Below are positions 7,672 to 17,483 of a stretch of 64,000 nucleotides of DNA, piece by piece. Source of the stretch: Microbispora hainanensis (GTDB taxonomy: Bacteria; Actinomycetota; Actinomycetes; Streptosporangiales; Streptosporangiaceae); the NCBI RefSeq assembly GCF_006874475.1, contig NZ_VIRM01000045.1, positions 1-64,000 on the forward strand, in the 5' to 3' direction. Each line of letters opens with the position of its first letter. Position 1 is the first letter of the stretch. Position numbers and translations under genes: made by a program. The notes beneath the pieces are model-generated. The model was given only the letters and a program-made list of their open reading frames with translations, did no database searches and was not told where the DNA came from.

Positions 7672-8745
7672 ATGGAAACCGTCGTCATTCGATCGCTGGA
7701 ACCGCTGATCGCCGAGTTGCGGGCGCGGGGGTTCGCCGTGGTGGCGCCGACCACTCGCGACAAGGTCATCCGGATGGGCGAGATCGCCTCGGAGAGCGAG
7801 CTGCCCAGGGGGTGTGGAGACGAGCAGGAGCCCGGCCGCTATCGGCTGCGCGAGGGCGACGACGAGATGCTGTTCGGCTTCGCCGCGAGTCCCGACTCCG
7901 CCAAGCGCTACACGCAGCCGCCCAGCCGCACCCTGTTCCGCATGCGGGGCGAGAGCATCGAGGAGCCCGAGGCGGAGGTGCCCCGGGTCGCCCTGCTGGG
8001 CGTACGCGCGTGCGACCTGGCCGCGCTGGCCGTGCAGGACCGGGTGTTCCTCGGGGGCAGGCATCCCGACCCCGACTATCGCAGACGGCGGGAGGCGCTG
8101 TTCCTCGTCGCGGTGAACTGTGCCGTGCCCGGGGGGACGTGCTTCTGCGTCTCCATGGGCACCGGCCCGAAGGCGACCGCCGGCTATGACCTGGCGCTGA
8201 CCGAGCTCGCCGGACCGCACCGGTTCGTGGCCGAGCCCGGCAGCGCATGCGGTGCGGAGATCCTCGGGGCGCTCCCCCGCGTTCCGGCCGCGAACGCCGA
8301 TCTCGACGCGGCCGAGGAGGTCTCCCGTACGGCCGCCGAGCACATGGGACGGCGGGTCGACACCGAGGGGATCAAGGAGCGGGTGGCCGGCGCCCACGAT
8401 TCGCCGCGCTGGCAGCAGGTCGCCTCCCGCTGCCTCACCTGCGCCAACTGCACCATGGTCTGCCCCACCTGCTTCTGCACCACGGTGGAAGACAGCACCG
8501 ATCTCACCGAAGGCGCGGCCGAGCGGATCGAACGCTGGGACTCCTGCTTCACGCTCGGGTTCACCGAGGTCGGCGGCGCGCCGGTGCGGGGGTCGGGGGC
8601 CGCGCGTTATCGGCAGTGGCTCACGCACAAGTTCTCCACCTGGTTCGACCAGTTCGGCACCTCGGGCTGCGTGGGCTGCGGCCGGTGCATCACCTGGTGT
8701 CCCGTGGGGATCGACGTCACCGAGGAACTGGCCAACCTGCCATGA
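7672..8745 (+). CDS. hyhB: Group 3b NiFe-hydrogenase (sulfhydrogenase) beta subunit, 4Fe-4S protein
   Basis: 357-aa electron-transfer subunit of a cytosolic NAD(P)-linked bidirectional hydrogenase. Two ferredoxin-type clusters sit at the C-terminus: [11 protein letters not shown] (Cys 254, 257, 260, 264) and [11 protein letters not shown] (Cys 333, 336, 339, 343). The ATG at 7672 has GGAGGG upstream; an in-frame ATG at 7600 overlaps the Usp gene and lacks such a site. First gene of a tightly overlapped five-gene operon; its TGA overlaps the next ATG. Confidence 0.9.
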   Translation: METVVIRSLEPLIAELRARGFAVVAPTTRDKVIRMGEIASESELPRGCGDEQEPGRYRLREGDDEMLFGFAASPDSAKRYTQPPSRTLFRMRGESIEEPEAEVPRVALLGVRACDLAALAVQDRVFLGGRHPDPDYRRRREALFLVAVNCAVPGGTCFCVSMGTGPKATAGYDLALTELAGPHRFVAEPGSACGAEILGALPRVPAANADLDAAEEVSRTAAEHMGRRVDTEGIKERVAGAHDSPRWQQVASRCLTCANCTMVCPTCFCTTVEDSTDLTEGAAERIERWDSCFTLGFTEVGGAPVRGSGAARYRQWLTHKFSTWFDQFGTSGCVGCGRCITWCPVGIDVTEELANLP

Positions 8746-9644
8746 CCGCCGAGACGCGCCGGCCGCCCGCAGGGCGCGACGAGCCGCGCCTGGTGAGGAC
8801 CGGCTCGGACATGCAGGTGCGTCCGATGACACCGGAGCTCTACCGGGTGCGCTCACGGCGGGCCGACCGGGTGGACACGGTCACGCTCCAGCTCGTGCCC
8901 GTACACGGCGAATGCCCGCCATATCGGCCCGGGCAGTTCACCATGCTGTACGCCCCGGGGGTCGGCGAGGTCCCGATGTCGATCAGCGGCTGGGCCCGCT
9001 CGGGGGGATATGTCCACACGATCCGCGCGGTCGGCGCGGTCAGCGGCGCGTTGTGCGGCAAGCGGCCCGGAGACGTGGTCGGGGTGCGCGGGCCGTACGG
9101 CACCTGGTGGGACATCCCGGCCGCCGCCGGGATGGACGTGGTCGTCGTCGCGGGCGGGCTGGGCCTGGCGCCGCTGCGGCCCCTGGTGCGGGAGCTGGTG
9201 CGGGAGCTGGTGCGCCATCGCTCACGGTATGGGCGGATCAGTGTGATCGCGGGGACCCGTACGCCCGCGACTCTCGTCTACGGGCGGGAGCTGGCGCGCT
9301 GGAGCGGCCTGGGCGTCGACGTCCAGGTGACCGTGGACCACCCCGATCACGCCTGGAAGGGGCCGGTCGGCCTGGTCACCCGGCTCCTCGACCGCATCGT
9401 CTTCGAGCCGCGGCGCACGTTCGCCTTCGTGTGCGGCCCGGAGACGATGATGCGGGCCACTGCCGACGACCTGGTGGCGCGCGGGGTGGCGGCTCGCCGG
9501 GTGGAGCTGTCGCTGGAGCGGAACATGAAATGCGGTCTCGGCTGGTGCGGGCACTGCCAGCTCGGCCCGCTGTTCGTCTGCCTGGACGGCCCGGTGCTGA
9601 GCTACGAGCGCGCGTCGCGCCTGCTGGCCGTGGAGGAGCTGTGA
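8742..9644 (+). CDS. hyhG: Group 3b NiFe-hydrogenase gamma subunit, FAD/NAD(P)-binding
   Basis: About 300-aa flavin reductase-type diaphorase subunit. The ferredoxin-NADP reductase-like FAD domain has RPGQFTMLY and [10 protein letters not shown]. The NAD(P) domain has [16 protein letters not shown] and FVCGPETMM. The C-terminal [2Fe-2S] motif [17 protein letters not shown] (Cys 264, 269, 272, 280) is as in dihydroorotate dehydrogenase electron-transfer proteins. It passes electrons between NAD(P)H and the Fe-S relay. ATGA overlap with the preceding gene and TGATG with the next show translational coupling. Confidence 0.9.
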   Translation: MTAETRRPPAGRDEPRLVRTGSDMQVRPMTPELYRVRSRRADRVDTVTLQLVPVHGECPPYRPGQFTMLYAPGVGEVPMSISGWARSGGYVHTIRAVGAVSGALCGKRPGDVVGVRGPYGTWWDIPAAAGMDVVVVAGGLGLAPLRPLVRELVRELVRHRSRYGRISVIAGTRTPATLVYGRELARWSGLGVDVQVTVDHPDHAWKGPVGLVTRLLDRIVFEPRRTFAFVCGPETMMRATADDLVARGVAARRVELSLERNMKCGLGWCGHCQLGPLFVCLDGPVLSYERASRLLAVEEL

Positions 9645-10552
9645 TGGGAGCACCGAGACGTTCATCCCGGCGATCATCGGCGAGCGGGCCGGGCGGCGCG
9701 CGGCCGCGGCTGGCGGTGTGGAAGTTCGCCTCGTGCGACGGGTGCCAGCTCACCCTGCTCGACTGCGAGGAGGAACTGCTGTCGGTGGCCGCCCGGGTCG
9801 AGATCGCCTACTTCCTGGAGGCCTCCAGCGCCCCCGGCCCGGGCCCGTACGACCTTTCGCTGGTTGAAGGGTCGATCACCACGCCCGACGACCTGGAGCG
9901 GATCCGGCACGTGCGCCGGGTGTCCAGGCGCCTGGTCACCATCGGGGCCTGCGCCACCGCCGGAGGGATCCAGGCACTGCGCGACTTCGCCGACGTGCGG
10001 GAGTTCCTCTCGGTCGTGTACGCCCGGCCCGACTACATCGCGACGCTGGACCGCTCGACGCCGATCTCGGCCCATGTGCCGGTGGACTTCGAGCTGCGCG
10101 GCTGCCCCATCGACAGGCGGCAACTGCTGGAGGTCGTCTCGGCCTTCCTCGCCGGGCGGCGCCCGGTCGTGCCGCCCAACAGCGTCTGCGTCGAGTGCAA
10201 GGCCCGTGGCAACGCCTGCGTCATGGTCGCCCACGGCACGCCCTGCCTCGGCCCGGTCACCCAGGCCGGCTGCGGGGCGCTGTGCCCGGCGTTCAACCGG
10301 GGGTGCTACGGCTGCTTCGGCCCGATGGAGAGCCCGAACGTGCGTGCCCTCAACCGGCAGTTGCGTGAGCTGGGCATGAGCACGCCCGAGCTGGTGCGGG
10401 TCTACCGGACCTTCAACGCCGCCGAGGAGCCCTTCCGGCAGGCGGCCGAGGACGCCGACCCGGAGCTGCTCGACCATGAGACGGCACCTGAGAAGGCACC
10501 GGAGAAAGCACCGGGCAAGGCGCCGGGCGAGGACCGGGGAGGCCGCCGGTGA
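9644..10552 (+). CDS. hyhS: Group 3b NiFe-hydrogenase small (delta) subunit
   Basis: 302-aa small subunit carrying the Fe-S chain. The proximal-cluster motif SCDGCQ (Cys 31, 34) lies near the N-terminus, then [15 protein letters not shown] and a Cys-rich block [14 protein letters not shown] ... GRRC-type region ending GCYGCFGP. There is no Tat signal, so the enzyme is cytoplasmic, as expected for group 3b. The C-terminus carries an unusual charged repeat tail ([17 protein letters not shown]) encoded by 12-nt repeats at about 10485-10530. Overlaps the large-subunit GTG by four bases. Confidence 0.9.
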   Translation: MGAPRRSSRRSSASGPGGARPRLAVWKFASCDGCQLTLLDCEEELLSVAARVEIAYFLEASSAPGPGPYDLSLVEGSITTPDDLERIRHVRRVSRRLVTIGACATAGGIQALRDFADVREFLSVVYARPDYIATLDRSTPISAHVPVDFELRGCPIDRRQLLEVVSAFLAGRRPVVPPNSVCVECKARGNACVMVAHGTPCLGPVTQAGCGALCPAFNRGCYGCFGPMESPNVRALNRQLRELGMSTPELVRVYRTFNAAEEPFRQAAEDADPELLDHETAPEKAPEKAPGKAPGEDRGGRR

Positions 10553-11838
10553 CCCACAAGACGGTTAAGGTCGGGGGCCTGACCCGGGTGGAGGGGGAAG
10601 GCGCTCTGCTCGTACGCGCCCGCGACGGGCGCATCCAGGACCTGGAGCTGCGGATCTACGAGCCGCCGCGGTTCTTCGAGGCGCTGCTGCGCGGCCGGTT
10701 CCACACCGAGCCGCCCGACATCACCGCCCGGATCTGCGGCATCTGCCCGGTCGCCTACCAGATGAGCGCCTGCCAGGCCATCGAGGCCGCCTGCGGGGCC
10801 GAGGTCACCGGCCCGCTGCGCGACCTGCGGCTGTTGCTCTACTACGGCGAATGGATCGAGTCGCACACGCTGCACGTGTATCTGCTGCACGCGCCCGACT
10901 TCCTCGGCTACGACAGCGGCATCGCCATGGCGGCCGACCACCGCGACCTGGTCCAGCGGGGGCTCGCTCTGAAGAAGGCCGGCAACGACCTCGTGGCGGC
11001 CGTCGGCGGCAGGCCCATCCACCCGGTGAACGTCCGCGTCGGCGGCTTCTATCGGGTGCCCAGCCGCCGCGAGCTGGCCCCCGTCGCCGAACGGCTGCGC
11101 CGCGCCCGCGAGATCGCCCTCGAGACCGTCTCCTGGGTCGCCGGCTTCGACTTCCCCGAGGTCGAGCACGGCTACCGCTTCCTGGCGCTGCGTCACCCCG
11201 GCGAGTACGCGATCCTGTCCGGGGCCGTGGTCACCAGCGACGGCGGGAGCTTCGCCGTACGGGAGTGGCCCGAGCACGTGACCGAGGAGCAGGTGCCGCA
11301 CTCGACGGCGTTGCACGCCCGGCTCGACGGCTCCCCCGGCTATCTCGTCGGGCCGATGGCCCGCTACAGCCTCAACTCGGCCCAGTTGTCGCCGCTCGCG
11401 CGGGAGGCGGCCGCGGCGGCGGGCCTCGGGCCGGTCTGCCGCAATCCCTTCCGCAGCATCGTCGTGCGGGCGGTGGAGATCGTGCACGCCTGTGACGAGG
11501 CCCTGCGGCTGATCGACGACCTGGCCGAGCCCGACACGCCGTACGTGCCGGTGGAGCCCCGCGCGGCCACCGGCCACGGCGCCTCGGAGGCGCCGCGCGG
11601 GACGCTCTATCACCGCTATCGCATCGACGCCGGCGGGGTGATCCGCGAGGCCGACATCGTGCCCCCGACCTCCCAGAACCAGGCGCGCATCGAGGCGGAT
11701 CTACGGCACCTGATCGAGCCCCGGCTCGACCTGCCCGAGGAGGAGCTGGCCGCGCTGTGCGAACGGGCCATCCGCAACCACGATCCCTGCATCTCCTGTT
11801 CGGCGCACTTCCTCGACCTCCATGTCGACGCCCGGTGA
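10549..11838 (+). CDS. hyhL: Group 3b NiFe-hydrogenase large (alpha) subunit
   Basis: 429-aa catalytic subunit. Both Ni-Fe ligand motifs are intact: [11 protein letters not shown] (Cys 63, 66) near the N-terminus and [11 protein letters not shown] (Cys 414, 417, His 420) at the C-terminus. A short peptide follows the His for removal by the maturation protease encoded next. The GTG start overlaps the small-subunit stop (GTGA). Group 3b enzymes are oxygen-tolerant, NAD(P)-linked and reversible; in mycobacteria they are hypoxia-induced. No hyp assembly genes are present in the window, so they must lie elsewhere. Confidence 0.93.
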   Translation: MTHKTVKVGGLTRVEGEGALLVRARDGRIQDLELRIYEPPRFFEALLRGRFHTEPPDITARICGICPVAYQMSACQAIEAACGAEVTGPLRDLRLLLYYGEWIESHTLHVYLLHAPDFLGYDSGIAMAADHRDLVQRGLALKKAGNDLVAAVGGRPIHPVNVRVGGFYRVPSRRELAPVAERLRRAREIALETVSWVAGFDFPEVEHGYRFLALRHPGEYAILSGAVVTSDGGSFAVREWPEHVTEEQVPHSTALHARLDGSPGYLVGPMARYSLNSAQLSPLAREAAAAAGLGPVCRNPFRSIVVRAVEIVHACDEALRLIDDLAEPDTPYVPVEPRAATGHGASEAPRGTLYHRYRIDAGGVIREADIVPPTSQNQARIEADLRHLIEPRLDLPEEELAALCERAIRNHDPCISCSAHFLDLHVDAR

Positions 11839-12283
11839 CATCGTGGTGATCGGCCTCGGCGGGGACGGCCGGGGCGACGACGCGGCCGGTCTGGAGGTCG
11901 TACGGCGGCTGCGCGGCTTGGTCCCGCCGGCCGTCGTGCTCGTGGAGAGCGCCGGAGACCCCGCCCAGCTTGTCGAGGCCTGGACCGGCGCCCGTCTGGC
12001 CGTCGTGATCGACGCCGTCTCCTCCGGTGCGCCGCCGGGTGCGGTGCACCGCCCAGCCGGCGTCGAGGGCGGGCCGTCCTGGCACGGCAGCTCCCACTCC
12101 TTCGGCCTGGCCGACGCCGTCGATCTCGGCCGTGCGCTCGGCCGCCTGCCCGCCCGGCTCGTCGTCATCGGCATCGAAGGTGCGGACTTCACGATCGGCG
12201 CGCCGACCACGCCGCCCGTGCTGTCCGCGATCGACGCCCTGGCGCGGGAGCTGGAACAGCGACTCCGGCAGGAATCCGCGTAA
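11822..12283 (+). CDS. Hydrogenase maturation protease (HyaD/HybD family)
   Basis: 153 aa. The nickel-dependent endopeptidase clips the C-terminal peptide of the large subunit. The N-terminus [21 protein letters not shown] matches the family GxGNxxxxDDG pattern with Gly-Asp in place of the usual Asn-x, and VIDAVSSG provides the second acidic metal ligand. The ATG lies inside the 3' end of the large-subunit gene (17-bp overlap), making it the last gene of the operon. Convergent with the ATPase gene 19 bp downstream. Confidence 0.85.
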   Translation: MSTPGDIVVIGLGGDGRGDDAAGLEVVRRLRGLVPPAVVLVESAGDPAQLVEAWTGARLAVVIDAVSSGAPPGAVHRPAGVEGGPSWHGSSHSFGLADAVDLGRALGRLPARLVVIGIEGADFTIGAPTTPPVLSAIDALARELEQRLRQESA

Positions 12284-12302
12284 CGCGGTGAGCAGGGTGA
12301 TC

Positions 12303-14777
12303 TCATGCCGCGCCGCGCGACGCCTCTCTCGTGCGCAGGGCGTCGCACAGCAGCACGGTGAGCACGGCCGCGGCGACGGCCATCGCCCAGCCGAGCGGCG
12401 GCAGCGGCACGAGGGCCAGCGGAGCCCCGAGCACCGGCACCGCCGTCACGAGGACCTGCAAAATCAGCGTGGCCGACACGGCCGCCGCGACCGCGCGGCC
12501 GTGCCACCAGCCCCGCTCGAACGTCCGCCGCCGCGCCCTGACCACGTACGCGAGGGTCAGGCGGGCGAAGACCAGGGCGAGCACGGCCTGGGTGCGCACC
12601 TGCTCGTCGCTCCAGCCGAGCCGCCTGGCCGTCTCCACGACGGCGAACACCAGCACCGCGACGACCACCGAGCGCAGGAGGATGCGGCGCAGCACCCGCC
12701 ACGACAGCAGCCCGTCGCCGCGCGGGCGCAGGGCGAGCGGGTCGCCCGCCGGCCGGTCCACGCCCAGCGCGATCGCCGGGATGCCGTCCAGGACCAGGTT
12801 GATCCAGAGCAGGTGCACCGGCAGCAGCGGCACGACCAGATCGGGCCAGACGAGCAGGCCGGTCAGGACGATGAGGATCTCCGCGAGGTTGCCGGTGAGC
12901 AGGTAGCCGATCATCGAGGCGACGTTGTGGTGCAGGCGACGGCCCTCCCGCACGCCGGTCACGATCGTGCCGAGCTCGCCGTTGGTCACCACGACGGCGG
13001 CGGCCTCGCGGGCGACGTCCGTGCCCTCCTCGCCGGCCATGGCCACGCCGACGTCCGCGTGGCGCAACGCCGGGGCGTCGTTCACGCCGTCGCCGGTCAT
13101 CGCCACCACTTCGCCACGTTCCTTCAGGGCCCGCACGAGGTCGAGCTTGGTCTCCGGGTCCACCCGCGCCACGACGGCGGCCTCGGGCAGCCGCGCCCGC
13201 CCGCCGTCCCCCTCGATCGCGGCGCCGGTGACGAGCGGCTCGGGGTCGATCCCGACCTCCTGCGCGACGGCGCGAGCGGTCTCCGCGTGGTCGCCGGTCA
13301 CCATCACGACCCGGATGCCGGCGCCCCGGCAGTCGGCCACGGCCTGGCGGGCCGAGGCCCGGATCTCGTCCTGGAGCGCGACCAGGCCGACCGGGCGCAG
13401 CCCGGTGGCGTCGAGGTCGCCCGTCCGTCCCTCCGCGAGCGCGAGCACCCGCAGGCCCCTCCGGGCCAGCTCCGGCACGGCCTGCGCCAGCCGGTCGGTC
13501 TGTTCACCGGGCGCGCAGCGCGCCAGCACCGCCTCCGGCGCCCCCTTGACCGTCAGCAGCGGCGGCCCGCCGTCCAGCGCGGTGACCACGGCCATCGACC
13601 GGGTCTCGGCGTCGAAGGGACGCGCGTCGAGCCGGGTTTCCGCGGGCGACAGCCGTACGCCGTGACGGGCGGCGGCCTCGGCCAGTGCCACGTCCACCGC
13701 GTCGCCGACGCCGTCGCGGGCGTCGTTGCAGCGCAGCGCGGCCCGCCACAGATCGGCGCCCGGAACGGCGAGATGGTCGGCGACGGTCAGGTGGCCGGTG
13801 GTGAGCGTGCCGGTCTTGTCGGTGGCGATGACGGTGGTGGCGCCCAGGGCCTCCATGGCCGGCAGCCTGCGCACGATCACTCCGAGCTTGGCCATCCGCT
13901 GCGCGCCCATGGCCAGCGCGGTGGTGACGGCGGCGGCCATGCTCTCGGGCACCGCGGCGATGGCCAGCGCCACCCCGGCCAGAATGATGTCGATCAGGGC
14001 GGCCTCGCCTCTGCTCACCCGGGTCAGCCCGATGAGGACCATGAGCGTTCCCGCCGCGACCGCCAGCAGGCCGATGCGGCGCGACACCTGGCCGAGTTCG
14101 ATCTCCAGCGGCCCCTTGCCCCCGCCGCCGAGGGCGGTGGCGATGCGGCCCACCTCGGTGCCGGATCCCGTACGCAGCACCTCGGCGGTGCCCGAGCCGC
14201 GCACGACGAGCGTGCCGGAGAAGATCTCGCCGGTGCGGTCGCCCAGGGGCACATGCGGGCCGCCCGCGCCGCCCGCGCCGCCCGCGCGCTTGTCGGCCGA
14301 CAGCGACTCCCCCGTCAGCAGCGCCTCGTCCACCGCGAGCGCACTGGTTTCGATCAGCCGGGCGTCGGCGGGGACCCTGTCCCCCGCCGCGACGGTGACG
14401 ATGTCGCCCGGCACGACCTGGGCCGCCGGGATCCGGCGTACGACGTCGCCGCGTACGACGGTCGCCATCGGCGCGGTGAGGGTGTGCAGGGCCCGCACGG
14501 CCTTGTCGGCCTTGGTCTCCTGGGCGACCCCGATGACGACGTTCACCAGCAGGATGGCCAGGATCGCCGCGCCCTCGGGCACCTCGCCGAGCACGAGGAG
14601 CGTGACCAGCCCGGCGACGAGCAGCAGGACGGACATCGGGTCCGCGAGCTGGCGGGCGGCCCGCACGATCAGGTTGGGCGGCTTCGGCTGGGGGATCTCG
14701 TTGGGCCCGTGCTCGGCCAGGCGGCGCGCGGCCTCTTCCTCGGTCAGCCCGGTCAGGGTCCGGACAGCGGGTTCCAT
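12303..14777 (-). CDS. P-type (P2-like) cation-transporting ATPase
   Basis: 824 aa, full length for the family. N-terminal cation-ATPase domain (LTEEEAARRLAEHGPNEIP), actuator loop with LTGESL, phosphorylation motif DKTGTLT (Asp near residue 320), MVTGDH nucleotide-binding region, hinge GDGVNDAPAL, and a C-terminal set of membrane helices. Resembles the CtpF/PMA1 group of Ca/Mn or monovalent cation pumps; the ion is not readable with certainty. A CtpF-like pump accompanies the hypoxia-induced hydrogenase locus in mycobacteria, so it probably belongs to the same response here. Convergent with the hydrogenase operon. Confidence 0.9.
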   Translation of the reverse strand: MEPAVRTLTGLTEEEAARRLAEHGPNEIPQPKPPNLIVRAARQLADPMSVLLLVAGLVTLLVLGEVPEGAAILAILLVNVVIGVAQETKADKAVRALHTLTAPMATVVRGDVVRRIPAAQVVPGDIVTVAAGDRVPADARLIETSALAVDEALLTGESLSADKRAGGAGGAGGPHVPLGDRTGEIFSGTLVVRGSGTAEVLRTGSGTEVGRIATALGGGGKGPLEIELGQVSRRIGLLAVAAGTLMVLIGLTRVSRGEAALIDIILAGVALAIAAVPESMAAAVTTALAMGAQRMAKLGVIVRRLPAMEALGATTVIATDKTGTLTTGHLTVADHLAVPGADLWRAALRCNDARDGVGDAVDVALAEAAARHGVRLSPAETRLDARPFDAETRSMAVVTALDGGPPLLTVKGAPEAVLARCAPGEQTDRLAQAVPELARRGLRVLALAEGRTGDLDATGLRPVGLVALQDEIRASARQAVADCRGAGIRVVMVTGDHAETARAVAQEVGIDPEPLVTGAAIEGDGGRARLPEAAVVARVDPETKLDLVRALKERGEVVAMTGDGVNDAPALRHADVGVAMAGEEGTDVAREAAAVVVTNGELGTIVTGVREGRRLHHNVASMIGYLLTGNLAEILIVLTGLLVWPDLVVPLLPVHLLWINLVLDGIPAIALGVDRPAGDPLALRPRGDGLLSWRVLRRILLRSVVVAVLVFAVVETARRLGWSDEQVRTQAVLALVFARLTLAYVVRARRRTFERGWWHGRAVAAAVSATLILQVLVTAVPVLGAPLALVPLPPLGWAMAVAAAVLTVLLCDALRTREASRGAA

Positions 14778-14865
14778 GCCCCCAGCAGATCACCGGGGCC
14801 TCGGGGACGGCTCCGGGCGAAAGCCATCGGCCCGGAGGACCTTCGGCCCCGGCATGCCTGAGGCG

Positions 14866-16344
14866 CTACACCGACGGCGTGATCGATGCCGGCGGGTGGA
14901 AACCGCCGATCTTCTGCTCCAGCAGTTCGGCCAGCCGCAGCGGGGTGCGGTCCTCGAACATCGGACCGATGAGCTGCACTCCCACCGGCAGGCCCTCGGG
15001 CGACCGGCCGGCCGGTATGGCGGTGGCGGGCAGGCCGGGCATGGTGGCCAGGCCGGCCCAGACGAGCTGGTCGAAGTACGGGTATTCGACGCCGTCGATG
15101 TCGATGAGGCGTTCCAGCGGATTGGGGTGATGGTCGTGCGGGAACGCGGGCGTCGGCGTGATCGGGCACACCACGGCGTCGAACTCGGCGAACACCTGCC
15201 GCCAGCCGTGGCGATGGACCTCGCGGCGATGGTTGGTCTCCATCCAGTCGCGGTGGCTGAACAGCATGGCGCGCAGCCGCGCGGCGTCGAGACTCCGGTC
15301 GTCCGCGCTCAGCTCGTCGGCGCGGGCCCGCAGCTGCTCGAGTGATTCGATGGGAAAACGCGCGACGGAGCCCGACACCAGCAACTGCATGTAGAGCGTC
15401 GCGGCTTCGGTCAGATCGGGCGGCAGCGGGCTGTGCCGTTCGACGCGGGCGCCGCCGTCGGCGAGCGCGGCGGCCACCCGCTCCACACCGGCCCGCACGG
15501 CGGCCCCGGTCGGGAGGAGCGGATGCTCGCCGATGACCAGGACCCGGAAATCCTGGAGCCGCTCGTGGCGGGCGGGCGGCAGCGCCAGACGGTGCGCCAC
15601 GCCGAACGTCAGCGGGTCGGGCCCGGCCATGACGTCGAGCAGGAGCGTGAGATCGCGGGCGGTGCGCGCCATCGGACCGACGACGGCGAGGTCGAGATCG
15701 ACCGGCCATGCCGGCTCGGCCGGCGGGATCATGCCGCGGGTGGCCGCCAGTCCGAGCGTCGGCTTGTGCGCGTAGACGCCGCAGAAATGCGCGGGGGTGC
15801 GCAGCGAGCCGGCGAGGTCGGAGCCGATGGACAACGCCCCGAACCCGCACGCCAGGGCCGCCGCCGAGCCGCCGGAGGATCCGCCGGACGTGCGGCGGTG
15901 ATCCCACGGGTTGTGGGTGGTGCCGTAGATCTCGTTGAACGTCTGGATGTCCTGCAGCCCCAACGGCACGTTGGTCTTGCCGAGCACCACCGCGCCCGCG
16001 GCCTTGAGCCGCGACACCTGCACCGCGTCCTCGGCCGGCACGAAGTCCCGGTGCTGCGGCATGCCCCAGGTCGTGGGCAGCCCGGCGACGTTGAACGACT
16101 CCTTGACCGTCACCGGGATGCCGAGCAGCGGCCGCTCCTCATGATCCTCGCCGCGCGCGCGGGCCCGGTCGGCATCGCGTGCGGCGGCCCGCGCACGGTC
16201 GAAGTCCGGCACGCAGACGGCGTTGATCGCCTTGTCGTCCCGCTCGATGCGGGCGATCGCCTCGTCGGTCAGTTCCACCGAGCTCACGTCACCGGCACGC
16301 AATGCGGCTGCGAGCTCTTCGGCCGTGTGAAAACTCCATTCCAT
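14866..16344 (-). CDS. Amidase (amidase signature family)
   Basis: About 492 aa. The Ser-cisSer-Lys triad is intact: Lys near 81 in PVTVKESF, cis-Ser near 156 in GGSSGGSAAAL, nucleophile Ser near 180 in GSDLAGSLR. It hydrolyses carboxamides to acid and ammonia; the substrate is unknown. I chose the ATG at 16344 (MEWSFHTAEEL) because family homology begins there; upstream in-frame starts add about 59 residues of non-family sequence. About 270 bp of apparently empty DNA separate it from the next gene. Confidence 0.88.
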   Translation of the reverse strand: MEWSFHTAEELAAALRAGDVSSVELTDEAIARIERDDKAINAVCVPDFDRARAAARDADRARARGEDHEERPLLGIPVTVKESFNVAGLPTTWGMPQHRDFVPAEDAVQVSRLKAAGAVVLGKTNVPLGLQDIQTFNEIYGTTHNPWDHRRTSGGSSGGSAAALACGFGALSIGSDLAGSLRTPAHFCGVYAHKPTLGLAATRGMIPPAEPAWPVDLDLAVVGPMARTARDLTLLLDVMAGPDPLTFGVAHRLALPPARHERLQDFRVLVIGEHPLLPTGAAVRAGVERVAAALADGGARVERHSPLPPDLTEAATLYMQLLVSGSVARFPIESLEQLRARADELSADDRSLDAARLRAMLFSHRDWMETNHRREVHRHGWRQVFAEFDAVVCPITPTPAFPHDHHPNPLERLIDIDGVEYPYFDQLVWAGLATMPGLPATAIPAGRSPEGLPVGVQLIGPMFEDRTPLRLAELLEQKIGGFHPPASITPSV

Positions 16345-16615
16345 GAACGTGACTCTAACCGCGTGCCGTAAACGTTTCTCCCCGCACACGTCGCCCCATT
16401 CGCGGGAGAAGTCGAAACGCCACGCGATCGTTATGCCGCCGGAGATGCTCCACCCCAGGTCAGCAGGGTCGCCGGCAGATTTACTGCGTCGACAAGGGCA
16501 TGGAATGCCGCTTCGGCGCAACGAGATGGACGTCTCAATTCTCGCCGTGCGGATCAGGCCGCCGGCTATTCATTCGGCTGATGGCCATAGCGAGCGAGAA
16601 TTGTCAAGCGAACAT

Positions 16616-17383
16616 TCAATCGCCGCCGAGGGCGGCCGGGCGGAGGACGCAGAACTCGTGGCCCTCCGGGTCGGCGAGGACGACCCATGAGACGTCGCCC
16701 TGGCCGACGTCGGCGGGGGTGGCGCCGAGGGTCGTCAGGCGGGCGACCTCCGCCGCCTGGTCGTCACCGGGGTAGGGCAGCAGGTCGAGGTGGACGCGGG
16801 TCCACACCGGCGCCGCGTCGGGCATCGTGCGAGGTGCGGCGCGGACGAACTCCAGGTAGGGCCCGGCGCCCGTGGCCGAGCGCAGCCGCGCGTGGTCGTC
16901 GCTCACCTCGTGCAGGGTCCAGTCGATGGCCTCGTCCCAGAAGCGGGCCATGGCCCGGGGGTCCTCGCAGTGGACCACCACCGCGGCGATCGGCCCGGTG
17001 TCCCGGTAGATCTCGCGGGGCTCCAGCACGCGGAACACGTTGCCTTCGGGGTCGGCCAGCACCGTCCACGGCACGTCGCCCTGCCCCACGTCGGCGGGCG
17101 TCGCCCCGAGCTCCTTCAAACGCGCGACCAGCTCCGCCTGATGGGCCGCGGAGGTGGTGGCGAGATCGAGGTGCACGCGATATCTCACCGTCTCGGGGTC
17201 CGGAACGGCGACGACGTCGACACAGACGGCGGCAGGGTCCGGCCAGGTGAAGTTCAGGGGTTCGACGTTGGTCACCCCGGGGCCCTCACTGGAGACACCC
17301 CAGCCGAGCGCGTCCGCCCAGAACCTGCCGAGCGCCGCGTCGTCCCCAGCCTTGAAATTCACCTGAACGAGTCGTAGTGCCAT
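16616..17383 (-). CDS. Two-domain VOC-family protein
   Basis: 255 aa with two tandem glyoxalase-like domains. Each half contains a near-identical stretch: ELGATPADVGQGD.W.VLADPEGN in domain 1 and TLGATPADVGQGD.W.VLADPEGH in domain 2. This indicates an internal duplication. Each domain also has RVHLDL. The start at MALRLVQVNFKAGDD (17383) fits the family N-terminus. It may bind or modify a small hydrophobic molecule; function unknown. Lies 100 bp from the MOSC gene on the same strand. Confidence 0.8.
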   Translation of the reverse strand: MALRLVQVNFKAGDDAALGRFWADALGWGVSSEGPGVTNVEPLNFTWPDPAAVCVDVVAVPDPETVRYRVHLDLATTSAAHQAELVARLKELGATPADVGQGDVPWTVLADPEGNVFRVLEPREIYRDTGPIAAVVVHCEDPRAMARFWDEAIDWTLHEVSDDHARLRSATGAGPYLEFVRAAPRTMPDAAPVWTRVHLDLLPYPGDDQAAEVARLTTLGATPADVGQGDVSWVVLADPEGHEFCVLRPAALGGD

Positions 17384-17483
17384 GCCGGCAACTTTAGGGC
17401 AGATCGATAAGCCAGAATGGACCACGCATATTCCGCTCAACCGGCGAAAGCGGGCAGGCCAGGGACGTCGCCGTACGGCCGGG

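Noticed and set aside
12027..14861. 944-codon open frame antisense to the P-type ATPase
   Set aside because: His/Gln/Gly/Arg-rich composition without motifs; a high-GC shadow of the real minus-strand ATPase with all catalytic motifs.
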